Below, piece after piece: positions 13,632 through 27,230 of a stretch of 64,000 nt of DNA. Location of the stretch: contig VXCM01000258.1 in NCBI GenBank assembly GCA_014773175.1, forward strand, positions 1-64,000, read 5' to 3'. Origin of the DNA: Lucifuga dentata (Eukaryota > Chordata > Actinopteri > Ophidiiformes > Bythitidae). Within the stretch, counting starts at the first letter, position 1; each line of letters opens with the position of its first letter. The notes under the pieces were generated by a model that was given only the letters and a program-made list of their open reading frames with translations, made no database searches and was not told where the DNA came from. The position numbers were made by a program, and so were the translations under genes.

Positions 13632-13717
13632 ATTGGCTGAGCCAATCTACCCAACAGCTCGCTGTATCCATGGAGTCAAAAAAATTTAGTGCCATTGAAA
13701 ACATTTCAGCAGCCAAT
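13632..13717. promoter_or_regulatory. cluster of three CCAAT (NF-Y) boxes in the cyrib 5' intron
   Basis: A perfect 15-bp palindrome ATTGGCTGAGCCAAT (13632-13646) holds CCAAT boxes in both orientations, and a third, CCAATCAG, starts at 13713. The surroundings (about 13530-13740) are richer in GC than the rest of the intron. This could be an alternative promoter or enhancer of cyrib; there is no direct evidence of transcription. Confidence 0.3.
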
Positions 13718-16700
13718 CAGAGGCCGGCTCTGGGTGAGGAGCGAGTACAGTAGTAGTAGGACTTGAAAGCACATGAATATATTAATACAGATGAGGTAAT
13801 GCGCCAAAAACAGCAGATTAGTAGGAGAGTGAATTCAGCTGGAGACAATGGAGGAATATTTAATTCCACTATGGAGCACCAAGCACTTAGTGATTGAATT
13901 TTACCATTTCTGTGCAGCACAGCAAATGATTTAATTTTTTATGAAAAAACTATACCATAAAATACACTGATGAATAAGAACAAATCACAGCTGACCATGA
14001 TTACAAATGTCAGTGTTTCCTTGTCTGCCTGGAAACTGCTACTAGTCAGAGGATTAATACATCTACAAATATGTCTAACATGGCAAATGTTGACATGTAA
14101 AATTCCACAGCCCAAATATGTGGAGGATTGTAGATGATGCAGGGAGACTGGCGCTGGTTTGGTAAAGACACCAAAACAGCGCCGCACCCTTGCAGCAGCA
14201 TGACCTGTGCACAGCACTGCCGTTTAGCGTCTCCCAGCACTGCTCGCTTCTCTTAAGGAGCAAACCACAAAGGAGGGCACGGCTGAAACCGAGCACTGCG
14301 GCAGCGTTCTACAAAAACAGCTCAGGGTGAAGGCTGGCTGAAGTAGAGCGATAGTGTTGACGTTCCACTACTCGGCTGCAGCATGAGAAGCCACGTGCCC
14401 TGCTGCTTTACTATGGAAGGAAAAACAACGCCCTCCCCTCCCCAGCCAGGCGCACATGCAGCGCAGAGCATCACATGGCCACAGCCATGGAGAGGCTGAG
14501 CACTAGCCTGGGGCGTGGAAGGGGGATGGGGAGAGGCAGCAGGCTGCGTCTGTGGATATGTCTGAGATTCTATGGGTCTGGAAAAGAAAATGCATAGCTC
14601 ATATTAGTCCATGTTTGATTTAAAACAGATAGAAATGTAAGGATGTGTTCTGATTATTGCGTGTGGTTGCATGTGGTTGTGTGTTGGAGGGGGAGGGACT
14701 GGGAAGCGTCACACTGCGGCAGAGGCAGGCAGAGCTTGGAAGCTTTAAACTTGACCTAGATTCCCTGGGTGACACGCCACATCACATTAGCCTACTCGCC
14801 CAGACCTGGACCCGCTGGAGCTCACTGACACTGGCCCGAGTCGACAGGCAGAAAATGGGAGGGGCACTTCCCAAATGGGGCTAGTGTTCACCCCCATCCT
14901 ACCTTCTCCTCACCCCCACACCATCTTTTTCCAATCCTACACAGCTGACTGAAAATGGCTTGGGGGGGCACATGGGAATGAAGAGGGAGGTCTCGGGTGG
15001 GGGTGGGGGGGACTATTTGTTTGTTTATGGATGAACCCGATTACCTCGTAGCCACGCCTCTATATTGTTGCAGCGGAGTACACATCAACTAATGCCCCCC
15101 TCACCCAGATTCTGGCAAATCAAAACAAACCCCAGCTCTGCAGGGAGACTGAATCATTGCGACTGACAGCAGGAATAAAGATGACACCCAGCAAAGCTTC
15201 CTGCATCCAATTACTGCAGCTATGATAAATCAACACGCATGAAAACAACCGCACAAAACCAACAGTGTGTCCACAGAAAGAGATCAGAGAGAGATGAAAG
15301 TGGGAGCACCTCATCCTCGGCTAAGCTCTCCTCTTTGGACTGCACCTGGAAAGTTGGAAACCATGGAAACGGGCACATACACAAGACTCAGCTAAAACGG
15401 AGGCTCCATTGAAACGGAGGCCTATGAAGAGGCTCTTAAAGGCACTCGTCAGTCGCAGCAATATGACAATTTGTACATCGCATTACAGATATACTTGCAG
15501 CTTAGAATCATAACATAACACCTTTAAGTCTCACTGCATCAGCTGCAATGGATAAGTTAAACCTGTGACTCAGTAAGATATAATTCCAGTGAGCCCTCCC
15601 CGCCCTGCCCTTGATAGTCCTCTGACTGCTTCCTGGGTTGTGTTAGGAAATGATTAAGGGGGCATGTTGACTCACTGTCGTCGGTCTCGACAGCAGCTCC
15701 CTCGGGGGCAGCTGCCTCCAAAACCCATTCACTCAGATCTCCATTCTTCTGCTAAACAGCCCTGAACCATGATTACCGAGTGACCTTCTGACTGCGACTC
15801 GCCCACGTCACTGCATCCGTAAATGTCGCTCGCTTGCTGCCACAGATTTCAGCAGCAGACAGGTTTACATTTGTGGTTCTTAAGACAAATCGAAGCCTGA
15901 TTTAGCTTAAACATTCAAGGAGTAATTGTTTAGGCAGCAGGCTAAATATTTTTTTCTGGCACATTATAACCCTAACAGAATTTAGGGTGGGGCACTGTGG
16001 AGTAGGCTTTGGAAGGATGATGAGTTTAGATGATTACCAGTATTTTCATCTGGTAAGAGCGGAGCGCCATCTGCAGGAGGAAAGTATGTGCATAAAAGAA
16101 AGTATGTGCATGAAAGACATGAAGGTCACTCCCAAACCTTTTTCCAATAAATTCTGGCTTCAGAAATGCTCAAGTTTTAAATTACATGATTTTATAATGA
16201 ACCATCTCTGTCTAGAAGTCTAATTTGGCAGAAAAACCAGCAGCAATGAGTTGCAAAGATTATGAATGTTTGACTATAACAATCTGTCAGTGTCCTGAAC
16301 TAAGGAGCAGCACAGATGAGTGATCCAACAGCTCCATCCAGTGTTCATTTATGGGTATTTCAGTGAAGAGGAGTACACAATTAATTTGGTAAAACTGCAG
16401 AAATACAAATGACATTTCCACAGACTGAACAATAACTGCTTTTTCACACTAATCAGGCAGACATTAAGACCATCTCATATGCACACCTAAGCAGGGAAAA
16501 GAGCAGTTTGATGCTCTACTCAAGGGAACGTGGGCAGGAAGTTATACAGCGCGTCAGCTCTCCAGTGCCATAAATAATATATAACCAAAGAGATGATGGG
16601 AGCTTTTAGCAGATTTAATGTGCCACTCTGCGTATTACTCCCACTCAGACATATCATCTCACGTCTTATTCAGCATGTGGGGTCAGGCGGTGCCCAAACA

Positions 16701-16968
16701 TCTTCCATATGCTGAGTCAAGAGTGAAGAAACTCAAAAACACCTGTGACTATTTTAGCTCTCTCTCTCTCTCTCTCTCAGGTAAAATGGTTAAACAGGCC
16801 ACTAATAGAGCATTATTTTGTCTCGTATACAGGGAATGCATAAAAATTACTTGTGTGTAAAGGCAAAAATCAGGCAACAGATTCTGATCTCAGACATGTA
16901 AACTGTAAAGATATGAACATTTCAGTGCAAAAATCCACCACCTCCATATTTAATACTACTAAACATCA

Positions 16969-16982
16969 CCAGTAGAGGGCAG
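16969..16982 (+). promoter_or_regulatory. CTCF-like motif
   Basis: CCAGTAGAGGGCAG matches the CTCF core consensus CCASYAGRKGGCR throughout. It lies in the cyrib 5' intron. Motif only; occupancy is unknown. Confidence 0.35.
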
Positions 16983-18818
16983 TATTGACCTGCTTATGAT
17001 CATAATAACAGGCGAGCCAAGAAAAGCTTCACCTCAGGCTACTGTACCACACCTCCCCTGGCTTAGCAAGGCTAATCCACACAAACTCAGTCTGCTGCAT
17101 TAACTCAGCCCTGCAACGCAACAATGCTGCTGTTCTCTTGTTTTACCACAATGTCATGTATTGCATGATAAAGCTAAAATAGCATCCCATTCAGGCTAAG
17201 CTGCTGGATTTGAGTCTTACTGGGGCACCACCTCAGCTTGTCATTAGCCTATATAAACACACCGCAGGATGCTCTGACAGTCTGACTTAGTATGTATGAA
17301 CCACCTGAGGCTGTCAAAAAAGAAGGCAACGCTGCATTCCAGCACCTCGTTACACCAACCGAATGATAGCTGTGTGTCATGGTAACGATCTCCAAGGAGA
17401 CGTAGAGGAAAATACAACAGGGATGGGCGCGCATGTAAGCAGGGATCAATGATGATGTTGTAATAGACAGGGTTACTTCTAGCAAGACAACCTGACAGAG
17501 CAATGAAAAAAAGAACTCCAGTTCTTAGGGACTGTACTGGGGCCTGTTCTTTCGTATGGCCTTTAGTTCTAAAAGCAAACATTTTAACTCCAGAGTAAAA
17601 CGGGTTAAAAAAAACAAACAAACAAAAAAAACACAAAGTAGCCAAACTTTAAATGCCAAACGCCAAATGTCTAGAAGAAGACATGGTGAGCTTCAGGACT
17701 TCCTGTGTCGTGTTGGAGCTGGGCAGATTCTAGGCAATGACCCTATGCCCTGCAGTTACATAAACACACTGGCCTTGGGGAACAGGAAGCAAGAGCACCT
17801 ACATTACTCAACTCCTTTTTATGGCCCACAATGCAATTCATTTCCTGACCCAGCATTACACATACACCCACAGAACGGCACATCAAGACTATAATAGGCA
17901 TAGGTGCACCACAGGCGGTTTCAGATAAATACATGCCTGCACCAGGACACCCAAGCTAGTAGTGCTTTAACATTACAACATTATTTGACTCAGTTGGTGA
18001 AATATGAATTATGCTTTTAAGCCATTTTATTTGTTCCAATACAGTTAATTGGATTTTATCCATGTCACCAACCTGAATTAAAATAGGTCATTAAACCTGT
18101 GCTCCTCAAATGAACTAAACTCCTCCCATTTTAGAAGCAGATGGTCATGTGATAGTAGGTGATTCATACCTTGAGCCAGGTGACTCCTTGGAGACGTGTG
18201 AGGATCCTTAGACTCACACGGTCGTCATGCAAGTGTTGACTTCTTATATTTTAATCTCCAAAATCAACATCACAATTTACTCAGCCCCGCAATGCAACAA
18301 TGCTGCTGTTTTCTTATAAAGACGGGATGATGAGCTTGTGTAAAATATCGGCAAATTATAATTTTCAAAAGATAACCAAATCAGTCTTGCGCTTCACTGC
18401 ATTTCTACAGTTTTTATATTTTATTATTTCCACAATTTCCCTCGATTACTTCATTTAGCCAATATTTGATTCTATAGCGCAAACAAAAGCTAAACCAAGA
18501 CAAAACTGCTCAAAACAGTGTGAGAAATGGAGGCACAAAACAATATTACTCTGACCTTTTCAATGCTGCAGTCACTTCAAATTGCTAGAATAGATATGAC
18601 GTTATTCAAATAAGCAAATATCAGACATGGGCAATAATGTGAAAGTGACAATGGAGGCCTGCAGTGTGCACATAGCGTATCGTTCTATCTTTTTATCAAT
18701 GCAAAATAAAAGGCAGACATTATTTTTCCAGGAACTCAGAAGGGATTTAAAAAAAACAAAAAAAAACAGAACACTTTCCAATCCAAACCTTCCCAACAAA
18801 TTTAGTGTCAGGACTTAC

Positions 18819-18901
18819 CAGTAGTGCAACTGTCAGTCAGGAGCAGGGAGGCCTGGCCAGGCAGCTGACCCGGGTCACAATCCTCCAGCAGAGGTCAGCC
18901 T
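18819..18901 (-). other. cyrib: predicted non-coding 5' exon of cyrib
   Basis: On the minus strand a tract ending TTTCAG precedes AGGCTGACC, and the segment ends CTACTG followed by the consensus donor GTAAGT. The 83-nt exon-like block lies between the promoter-proximal exon and the ATG exon and has no long open frame, as expected for the 5'UTR exons seen in vertebrate CYRIB. Splice sites are seen; transcript membership is inferred. Confidence 0.5.
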
Positions 18902-21630
18902 CTGAAACACAAGCAAACGCTAACAAACGTCAGACTTTAATCTCACCAGAGGTAACCGAGACAATCCAGAGGTTTATAATGGGCTTACATAATTTATTTA
19001 TGGAACCAGTACTTAAAATAATTTTCTTTAGATAAAAATTCAACTACATTTCTGAAATAAATTCTGGAAATAGCCCATTTTCTCTCAGCTGTCAAGTGGA
19101 ACAAATACAAATTTAGGCCAACACAAATGCTGAACAATAACGCACTGCACACGTACTGGTCACACCCTGTTACAGAGGTAATGTAAAGTCATTAAAGACA
19201 TCTATACGTTCCTCTTTAACAACTGATTTGTTTTTTTTTAATACTTCAAAAAATAAAGATAATATTAGCAGTAGGGTTGCTGATGATTAGTATGCAATAA
19301 CAGGGTGTTCCAACCCTCTGTGTGAAACGTGGGCTAATTGTGGAGTTTTGATAAAACATGGAACAAACGTGCACATAAAAAAAAAAAAAAAAAAANAAAA
19401 AAAAAAAAAAAAACACACCACTTCCTATTGTGCAACACTTCCTCTGATTCAGTGAGAACTTCAGGTTTCTACAGACTCCCTGTTTCCTCTTGTTAATCAG
19501 CTACAACAGAACAACGGTCTACCCACTCCACTACCCACTTTAGACCTTTTTATTCAGTGAAATTTAAAAATAAGGCAAAGACAACCAACCAGCTGGCTAC
19601 ATATATCATTCAAAAGCTATTTTCTTGTCATAAAGAAACCCAACTTAAAAACACACATTACAGTTACCAGGACCTCATTTCTGACTGAAGCAAGATGAGT
19701 CAAGTCATGAACCACAGTAGATTCAACACATTCTCTGCAAGCCACGTGCTCGTTTCAGGAGCCCTGACTGAGTACCAGCTCAGAAAACTGTGAGGCCATT
19801 CGGATCAAGACACTTTTCTCCTCAGCAGCCTGCATACAAATGCCCTGCAACAGAGAAGTGGTGTTCATGGACGAATGTGATCAGACTTCAAACCCTGACA
19901 CTTCGCACCCACAAGCACGATGTGAGGGAGAGGAAAACACAGAGCAGATGCAGAAATGAATCAAATACTCTGAGAAGCAACTTGGACTAAAGTTTGGCTG
20001 ATAAAGATAGAGGCACATCTTTTTTTTTTTTTTTTTTTNTTTTTTTTTTTTTTTTTTGCTTCCATGCAAACTGACTATAACTTGCCTCTATCCAATAGGG
20101 CTGACATGTCACAGGAAACATTCTGGGTGACTTCTGTGGCAGGGCATCATGGGAGTCAGCTATTCATCACGCCTACAGCTCAGGGTTTTAAACATAAGGC
20201 CATGAACCCTTGACCATCCATATGAACTGGCCTTGTTTCTTTTTTTGATAGCCATAACTATGAACAAAATGCAATCAGGAGCATAAATTGGATTTACTTT
20301 TAGCTGCATCAGGTTGGAAGAAGGCAGGCCCTGGAGAAGAAAGATGTTTAAAGTGATGTTCAGAATTGCTTAATGTTGAGCAGTCAACAGTTCACAATTC
20401 TTGAAAAGCTCCAGGGAAAATTATGAACAGCCCTTTTTTCATAAAGTAGCAGGATAAACGAAAATACAAATATAATATGGAGGCAACAGTTAAAAGTCAT
20501 GTTTCAGCTCATTGTAATTTTGAAAGTCTGACTTGCTCAGGGATGAGGATGGAGGTTGATGCCAGTCTCATCCTCTTCTCTGCTTATAATGCTCACATAG
20601 TGAATCTGAAACCACTTGAGCCCTCCATCTTTATGATGACAAGGCAAAACACCTTCTGCCATTCCTTCCCGGAGTCTCCTCTGAATTTTCTCTTAAATTA
20701 TTTACAGGACTATGGACTCCATCTTATAGGGTTACTGATAGTTCAGTGTTAATATGGGAAAAGACCCACATGATGCAGGGTGCAGCCTTTCAAATTTATT
20801 CATCCTTCCAAGCAATGATTAAACAAGGTTAACCATCCAGGAAACACAAGCAACTACAGCACACAACCACTGCAGCCTCTCACAATGGGGGGGCGTAGCT
20901 TTCATTGCTTCAATTTTCTCAAACACAAACACTTGACACAAGAATTAACTAAAATTATTTTATTTGGATGGCAGGTGAGTCCAGTGGCTGAGATAAATAT
21001 AAGAAATTGAATTTGAAGTTCCAGAAATTATGTAAATCTGTGCTAGTAAAACGCACACCACACCTTGTACACTTTGTGTTATTGCTTTATAGCGATGACA
21101 GTCAATAAAATTCTAGTGGCAAGTGCAGTATGTAGTATTTTTGCCTCCTGCTGCATACATGCATGTTTGTTTGGGTTTGATTTACTCTGCCGCATTAAGA
21201 GGTCAGTACGTGGGCCGACATGTGTAGGCCTGCTGTGCTGTGTGTGCTGCAGATGGCAAAACACGTGCAGAGTGACTATAGAGCCGAGCATCGAGGTCAT
21301 CAATGAAATCAATATGTGGATCTCCTACAGCACGTCCAGTTGTCACGCATATTGGTAATATAAGGTAATCCATTAGGGCTGTGCAACACGGACAATCGTA
21401 TTGCATTTCTATTGCCTGATATGCAATCCCATTAGTGGACGCAGACAAATCCATTTTTCAGCAAGGAATATTTTTAATGAAAAACAATGATGTGGCTCAA
21501 AATTTACCGTGATAAATCCACATTCTTAAATTATGTACAGAACACATCGGCTACAACCTGGTTTTGACCTCAGGCTGATGGGGTAAAAGAGGTAAACCAT
21601 TCATCATCAACACCAACAGAGACCGTTTCA

Positions 21631-21658
<28 letters not shown>
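21631..21658. repeat. (TG)n microsatellite
   Basis: Uninterrupted TG dinucleotides. A second TG/TATG tract follows at 21886-21940. Confidence 0.9.
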
Positions 21659-21661
<3 letters not shown>

Positions 21662-22234
21662 CGTAGACACCAGCAGGACAGAAGTAAACCAATTGGCAGT
21701 GGGATACTAATCAGCCCTTATGGTATTGGTTTCAACACTGCTGCATAAAACTTCCATTAAACACTCAGGTTACCATGACAACTTGTATACTACTTTCCCT
21801 ATTGGTGGGTGAGAGCTTGGGGCTGAGGAGTGACATCAGCTGTGGAAAACTGAGTGAATGTGCGTATATGTGTTCAAGCGAGTGCCTGTGTGTGTGTATG
21901 TATGTATGTATGCATGTGTGTGTGTGTGTGTGTGTGTGTAGGAGTTAGTGAAGCCTATGGGGCACAGCCTCTGTGGAAAATCATTTCATCACAGAAAGCT
22001 CCCATGGATCAGTCTGATTGGAGCGTTGATGCTGCCCACGCTCCATCTATCACGTTTGTATTCAGACAAAGGTTTATCACCGTGCCAGGCAATTAAAATT
22101 AATCATGCAGCTACACCCTGGCATAGAGGCCAACCATTATTAGTAGTTGTATTATTATTATTATAATATGGAGTTAGAGTTTTTGTAAACAGCAGCTGCT
22201 CAATAGTACATGACAGTTGCTGTGGGGTGGGGGT

Positions 22235-22268
22235 NNNNNNNNNNNNNNNNNNNNNNNNNNNNNNNNNN
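22235..22268. other. assembly gap (34 N)
   Basis: A run of N between G-rich ends (GGGGGT on the left, a G run on the right). The missing sequence is probably G-rich and low-complexity. Confidence 0.95.
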
Positions 22269-22457
22269 GGGGGGGGGTGCATGGCATCGGTATTGTGTAA
22301 AACATGGATTTCTACCCTGCTGACTTGCCATCTGTGGCACCAACACCCCTGCTCCATGGTGTCCACTGGCACGTAGGCAGTCATATGACAATCTCATGCT
22401 TGCCTAGATTAACATGTTATAATAAAAACATCACCACCACCACTAGTGTTGGAAGCC

Positions 22458-23028
22458 TAAAGGACCATACCGATGATTTTGCATGTTTGAGCCCAAAAGA
22501 AATACTACCCACATACACCTGCCAACTATTTTCCAAAACATAAACTGTATGTTAGTTTTTTATTACTTTTTACAAATCCCCTAATCTTTTAAATCAAATA
22601 TTCAGGTGATACACCCCTTAAAATTCAATGTTTCACCTGCAAACACCCACGCATAGGCACATTATATAGACACATTTGCTTTAATTTGTCAGTAAAAGCA
22701 GTTTTCTCCTGGGACTATATTCCCTGGTGGAGACATGTTTGCTTCCCTGATCCGTTTTAGATTAGTTAAATTAAATACATTCAACAAAAAGTAACAGCAT
22801 GTGGTTTCTGTGATGGATTACTCTCTCAAGTACATTTAAAGTCTCCACAAGTGGTTTTTGATAGCATACTGGAATGAATTGAAAGCAATATCAGTCTGGA
22901 AGGTAGGAAAAACAATTCTATTTACTGCTGAAGTAGTATTTTGGAAGATGGTTGGCGGTAACATAACGTGTATGCAGGTTGCATTTATTGGGCTCAAACA
23001 TGCAAAAATCACTGGTATGATCCTTTAA
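22458..23028. mobile_element. TTAA-associated MITE, copy 1 (subfamily A)
   Basis: The left end reads TAAAGGACCATACCGATG and the right end is its inverse (GGTATGATCCTTTAA). The internal motifs GGGACTATATTCCCTGG and TGTGATGGATTA are shared with the other copies. About 570 bp, no coding capacity. Inserted in a cyrib intron. Confidence 0.8.
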
Positions 23029-25299
23029 TTTTTATGGTGGTACATCTAAAAATATGTCATTTATTTTACAAATTAACCTGGATTTTTTTATTCTTTTAAT
23101 TGTTTAATATCTTCAGCAGCTGGCAGATTAGAAAATCCGAAGCAGGTCCTGATCAGCACTGTAAGTTTCTGTAGACCTCCACAGATCTGAGCCTGGGGGT
23201 GTTTGTGTTCCTGCATGAAAGGTTGGGGGCAGGGACACACACACAGTCACAGCTTTTCTCTTTGGACGGGGCTGTGTTATTTATAGGTCTTATGTTGTGC
23301 GATTCTATGCAAAGGCCATTTTGCATTTTTCCACATTGACTCTAAAGACGCTGCTGCTGCTGCATACAGAGAGTTATTAAAGCGTCCTGGTGGACAAGCC
23401 TTTGCATGGCTGGCCTGCAGGAGAAAAGGATTGCTCCGTGTTGTCATTACATGCATGCTCAGGGCTCAGATAAGCAACATCACAGGAGGGAAGTGAGAAA
23501 GTTGAGAGGAATGCTTGTTTCTACCAGCACAGCTCATATACTGACTCACACACATCAGAGGCACACATCAAGCTGTAACACCCTCTGCCAAAGGCTAGAT
23601 ACACAAATCACTAAAGCTCAGACCTCAAAACCACTTTTCTTTGCTCGCCTGGCAGCACGGTGATCAGCATGAGTCAACCAACAGCTTCTTAAATAAATCT
23701 GTTTGTAGAGTGAACAGCAGTGATGATAGAGTCCTCCATGCTTCTCAACACCCCAGTACAGTTCAAAAGAAGACAACCAATGAAAGACCAGGCTGGAGAA
23801 CACGTCCTAAAACAAGTTCTTCATACCAGCAGAATGGTCACAAGTCGCCTGTTACCAGAGGTGACGGTGAAGTGGCCTTACAATCGGCGAAGAGAGGAGT
23901 TGACACTGGTTGTGGTTCATTTAGCGATAAAAAGAAGGCAAGAAGATGGAGAAGGAGATGGTACGATTGTTCTCAAAAGCAAAATAGGACGGAGATGGAT
24001 CATTTTCTTAGTTTATTCGATGAGCTCATCCCACTGGGGTCTCACCGCTGACACAACGCAACCATGTGATGTTTGGACCAATTACAGCCAGAGGAGGTAT
24101 CAGAAGTAGAAGAAAACCTGCAGCCTCGTGGATTTTAACTCCCAAACAAGATTAAGACATTCTTTGTAGTATGGCGAGTCGAATAATTGTGTGTAAAAAC
24201 AGGCAGGCCTACTTTGAAAGGGGCCCAGTCAGCTTTCCTACCGAGCAACTCCAGTATGTCATCATTTCAACTCAGATCTGCTTGTGGACAAGAGCAGGCA
24301 TGCAACAGCAATGGAGAAGCCGGGAATCGGCTACCAAGAGGGGAGTAAGATTACCCCTAACACAGAAAAAAACCCACTCAGATTTCTGTATTACTTATCA
24401 AACAGCTCAATTTAAGACATGTGCAGATTGTGAGGATCACATATCAAGTGCATTTAAAGCATGTTAAAGGAAAACATCAGCAGAAAGAGTTGTAAAAGTT
24501 GAAATGCTGCTAAAAGACAAAGTGCACAATAATGGTGTAAGAGCAGAACTGCTGAATAGACCAATCAGAGAAAGTTAATCAAACTAACTGCACAAGCAGC
24601 ATTATGCCATAAAAATAAATCAATACAGCTGTCTTCTGAATAAACTTAAGACAGCCACTACCACGCTGCTTTACACAATGTCTCAACAAAAACGAGGCTT
24701 AAAACGAGGCTTATTGTAAAAGTTTGGTATGTTGAGATCTTCATCGCACCTGAAATGCAATAAATGCCCGAAATGTGATAACTGTGAAACTAACCCAGCC
24801 TGAAGGTGATGGATCAGTGACACCGAGTGTGTTCAAGGCTGTGGGACCCTATATGGGGTCTGGAGCTCATTCAGGGTTGTTTGGGAGGGAATCCAGGGAA
24901 TCATAGTGAGGAAAAGTTACGTTTCATCATGATTTCAGTCACTAGAACATGTCTCTAGTAATCACAGGTTCCATTCTCACCACCATTGTGCCCTACATTA
25001 AACCTGGACAGCTATGTAATTCAATGCTCACTGACACATGGTCCCTGCCATAAGAAGGCCTGCCATTAAGGGTCCTTGAAATGACTTCAAGAAAATTATT
25101 AATAATTAAAATTAACTACCATTGCACTCATTCTACACTCTAATTAATACCACACCTAACTACCTACAACTGTACACTAAACTAGGAAACATATTTCTTG
25201 GAGAAAATATGCAGGAAATTAGGCTCCTTGGTGCTTCAAACTTCAGTTTCAGTGGTTTCCAAAGTGAGTCTTTAGCAAAATGTTGTGACTATTTTACTA

Positions 25300-25778
25300 T
25301 GTTTTATTCGCTAAAAAATACATACATGTTATGTTACTGCCAACCATTTTCCAAAACATAAAGTTTTCCTGTTATTTTGCTAAATCTCCTAATCTTTCAA
25401 AATAAAATGTTCAGGTGATACACACACCTTAAAATTCAATGTTACACATGATTGTAGAAGAGACGGCTGTTTTAATTTCACAGTAAAAGCTGTCTTTTCC
25501 TGGGACTATATTCCCTGGTGAAGACATACATTTTCTTCCATGCCATTTTGTTTGCTGTGATGGATTACTTATCTCAAGCATGTTTCAGATCCCTAAAAGG
25601 TGATTTCGATAGTGTACTGGAATGAACTGAAACCAAGGTAATCTGAAAGGTAGGAAAAACAATTCTAATATTTACCCTGTAGTAGTATATTTTGGAAAAT
25701 GGTTGGCAGTAATGAAACATATATGCGGGTTGTATTTATTTGGCTCAAATATGCAAAATCAGCAATGTGGTCCTTTAA
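25300..25778. mobile_element. TTAA-associated MITE, copy 2 (left end lost)
   Basis: Homology to copy 1 begins near the inner part of the left inverted repeat (GTTATGTTACTGCCAACC) and runs to the right terminus GTGGTCCTTTAA. The outer left arm is not recognisable. Confidence 0.75.
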
Positions 25779-26985
25779 CATTAATGCTGCATCACAACCA
25801 CAACTACGTTGCACTTGGCTAGCATACCATGAAATCTGGCTTTCTGGACCTTTCACTTCCACCCTCATAACCTTTGCAGAGACTGGCTGGACTGAAAGTA
25901 ATGCATCTTCACATGCTGTGGCACAGCTGTGCAGAAAACTGATGCACTGACTCTACGTTTTTCTTCAGATTGCTTGTAGATTCTCTGGAAGCCAACCAGT
26001 GACCTTTGGGACATCTCAGAACCACAGTTTGTAAACCACTGCCCAAGCTGCAAACCTGCTTTAATAAACCTCAGATATTAAATTAATCTAAGGCAAGGAA
26101 TATGGAATTTTCTAAGGTTTTCCAAGACTTTCTAATCCCCTGAAAGCAACACCAATTGTCTACAAGGTGTTCCAATTGAATTAATGTTTGTATGAATTAT
26201 ATAAAGACAGGTTTTCCTTTAAGTCCCATAACTTGACTTATTATATAGAAATAACTTGTTTCCTATTTCTGTGAGAAATTGTATTGTTTCATTGATGTAA
26301 AACTATAAAAATGTGCAAAATTAGGTGTTTTCTGTGTGACAAAATATATTATGCACAGAGTAGATTCTTTCAACCCAAATTCTAGATAAAATAACTCTTT
26401 CTTGCCTCAGACTTTATTTAAGATCAGAATCTCTACTTATTTCTACCTGTTATGAGTGATTAATTAAAATATATAATAAGCTGTTATCAGTAACAATGAC
26501 TTCAGAGGACCCAAGTCGTACAGAATGACTAGTTTAAAACAATAACTGGCTGTGTATCATAGTTAATATCAAATAGAACTGATAACCTAGTATTATTAGT
26601 AATATGGGTCAATCATGTAACATTCAATGCCTCTGGCCAAAAAAGGAAACAAAATCCAGTTAGCAGTACTAGCCTTGAAAATGTAGTGTTGCTCTGAAAA
26701 GGGGAAGTTAACGGTACATTAAAGGTTTAATATATGGAACGCCATATTAATACGTGTTCTACAGACAATTTTTATATTTTTTACCATTTGTATTATACAG
26801 TTAACCAACTTGAGATGATACGGTTGGATTTCGCCGGACACGTTTGTGATTCATCCTTTTATTTTGTCCCCGAGCAGCAAAATTGCCGATTCAAAACCTA
26901 CATGATTGAATGGCAACTTGTGGACAGTGAACGTGTCCAGTTATGGAGACAGTTGAGACGGATTAAAGTAGTAAAATTGTCTTAC

Positions 26986-27085
26986 CGTGATGCTCGCAGA
27001 GAAACACCGTAGTCGGCGTCTGGACACCACACTAGAAGCCAGCAGCAGTACAGACTGTAATGAAAAAAAAACCGATTCGCTGTTG
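26986..27085 (-). other. cyrib: predicted first (non-coding) exon of cyrib
   Basis: The sequence ending GCATCACG is followed by the minus-strand donor GTAAGAC (donor GT at 26984-26985). It lies just downstream of the ETS and GC-box motifs at 27088-27221. The 5' boundary is approximate because the transcription start cannot be read from sequence alone. Confidence 0.5.
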
Positions 27086-27230
27086 CTATTTCCGGGTTGG
27101 TTATTGAGCGTCACCTTGCCCGTTAAACAAGGGGAGCGCTCGTTTTATTTTCAATCTCGTATGCAGGAGGGCGGCTCACCCACCTTCCTTCCGCATCTGA
27201 AAGAAAACCTAGTCCCGCCCCGCTGAGACA
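27086..27230 (-). promoter_or_regulatory. cyrib: putative cyrib promoter (ETS site, GC box, TATA-less)
   Basis: Read on the minus strand, the block carries a GC box (CCCGCCCC on plus at 27214-27221) and an ETS/GABP-type site CCGGAAAT (27088-27095), with locally raised GC and CpG compared with the AT-rich flanks. No TATA box is seen. This fits a housekeeping-type promoter directly upstream of the predicted first cyrib exon. The motifs are direct observations; the function is inference. Confidence 0.5.

Larger units (their letters stand above)
10802..18818 (-). other. long cyrib intron in the 5' region
   Basis: 8 kb without a coding exon that I can support. Notable contents are the NF-Y cluster (13632-13717), a possible 36-nt exon (15310-15345), CTCF-like motifs (16064-16077, 16969-16982), a (CT)n tract at 16759-16778, a single N at 12271, and one member of a 37-bp direct repeat (17103-17139, repeated at 18279-18315). 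Confidence 0.6.
18902..26985 (-). other. longest cyrib intron, repeat-rich
   Basis: No coding exon was found. Contents include A/T homopolymers joined through single N at 19396 and 20039, (TG)n at 21631-21658 and 21886-21940, a 34-N gap at 22235-22268 between G runs, and two MITE copies (22458-23028, and about 25300-25778). The open frames here show no conserved domain. Confidence 0.6.

Noticed and set aside
23641..24109. Two overlapping 129-136 codon plus-strand frames in the cyrib intron
   Set aside because: No recognisable domain, no splice context and low-complexity composition; likely chance frames.
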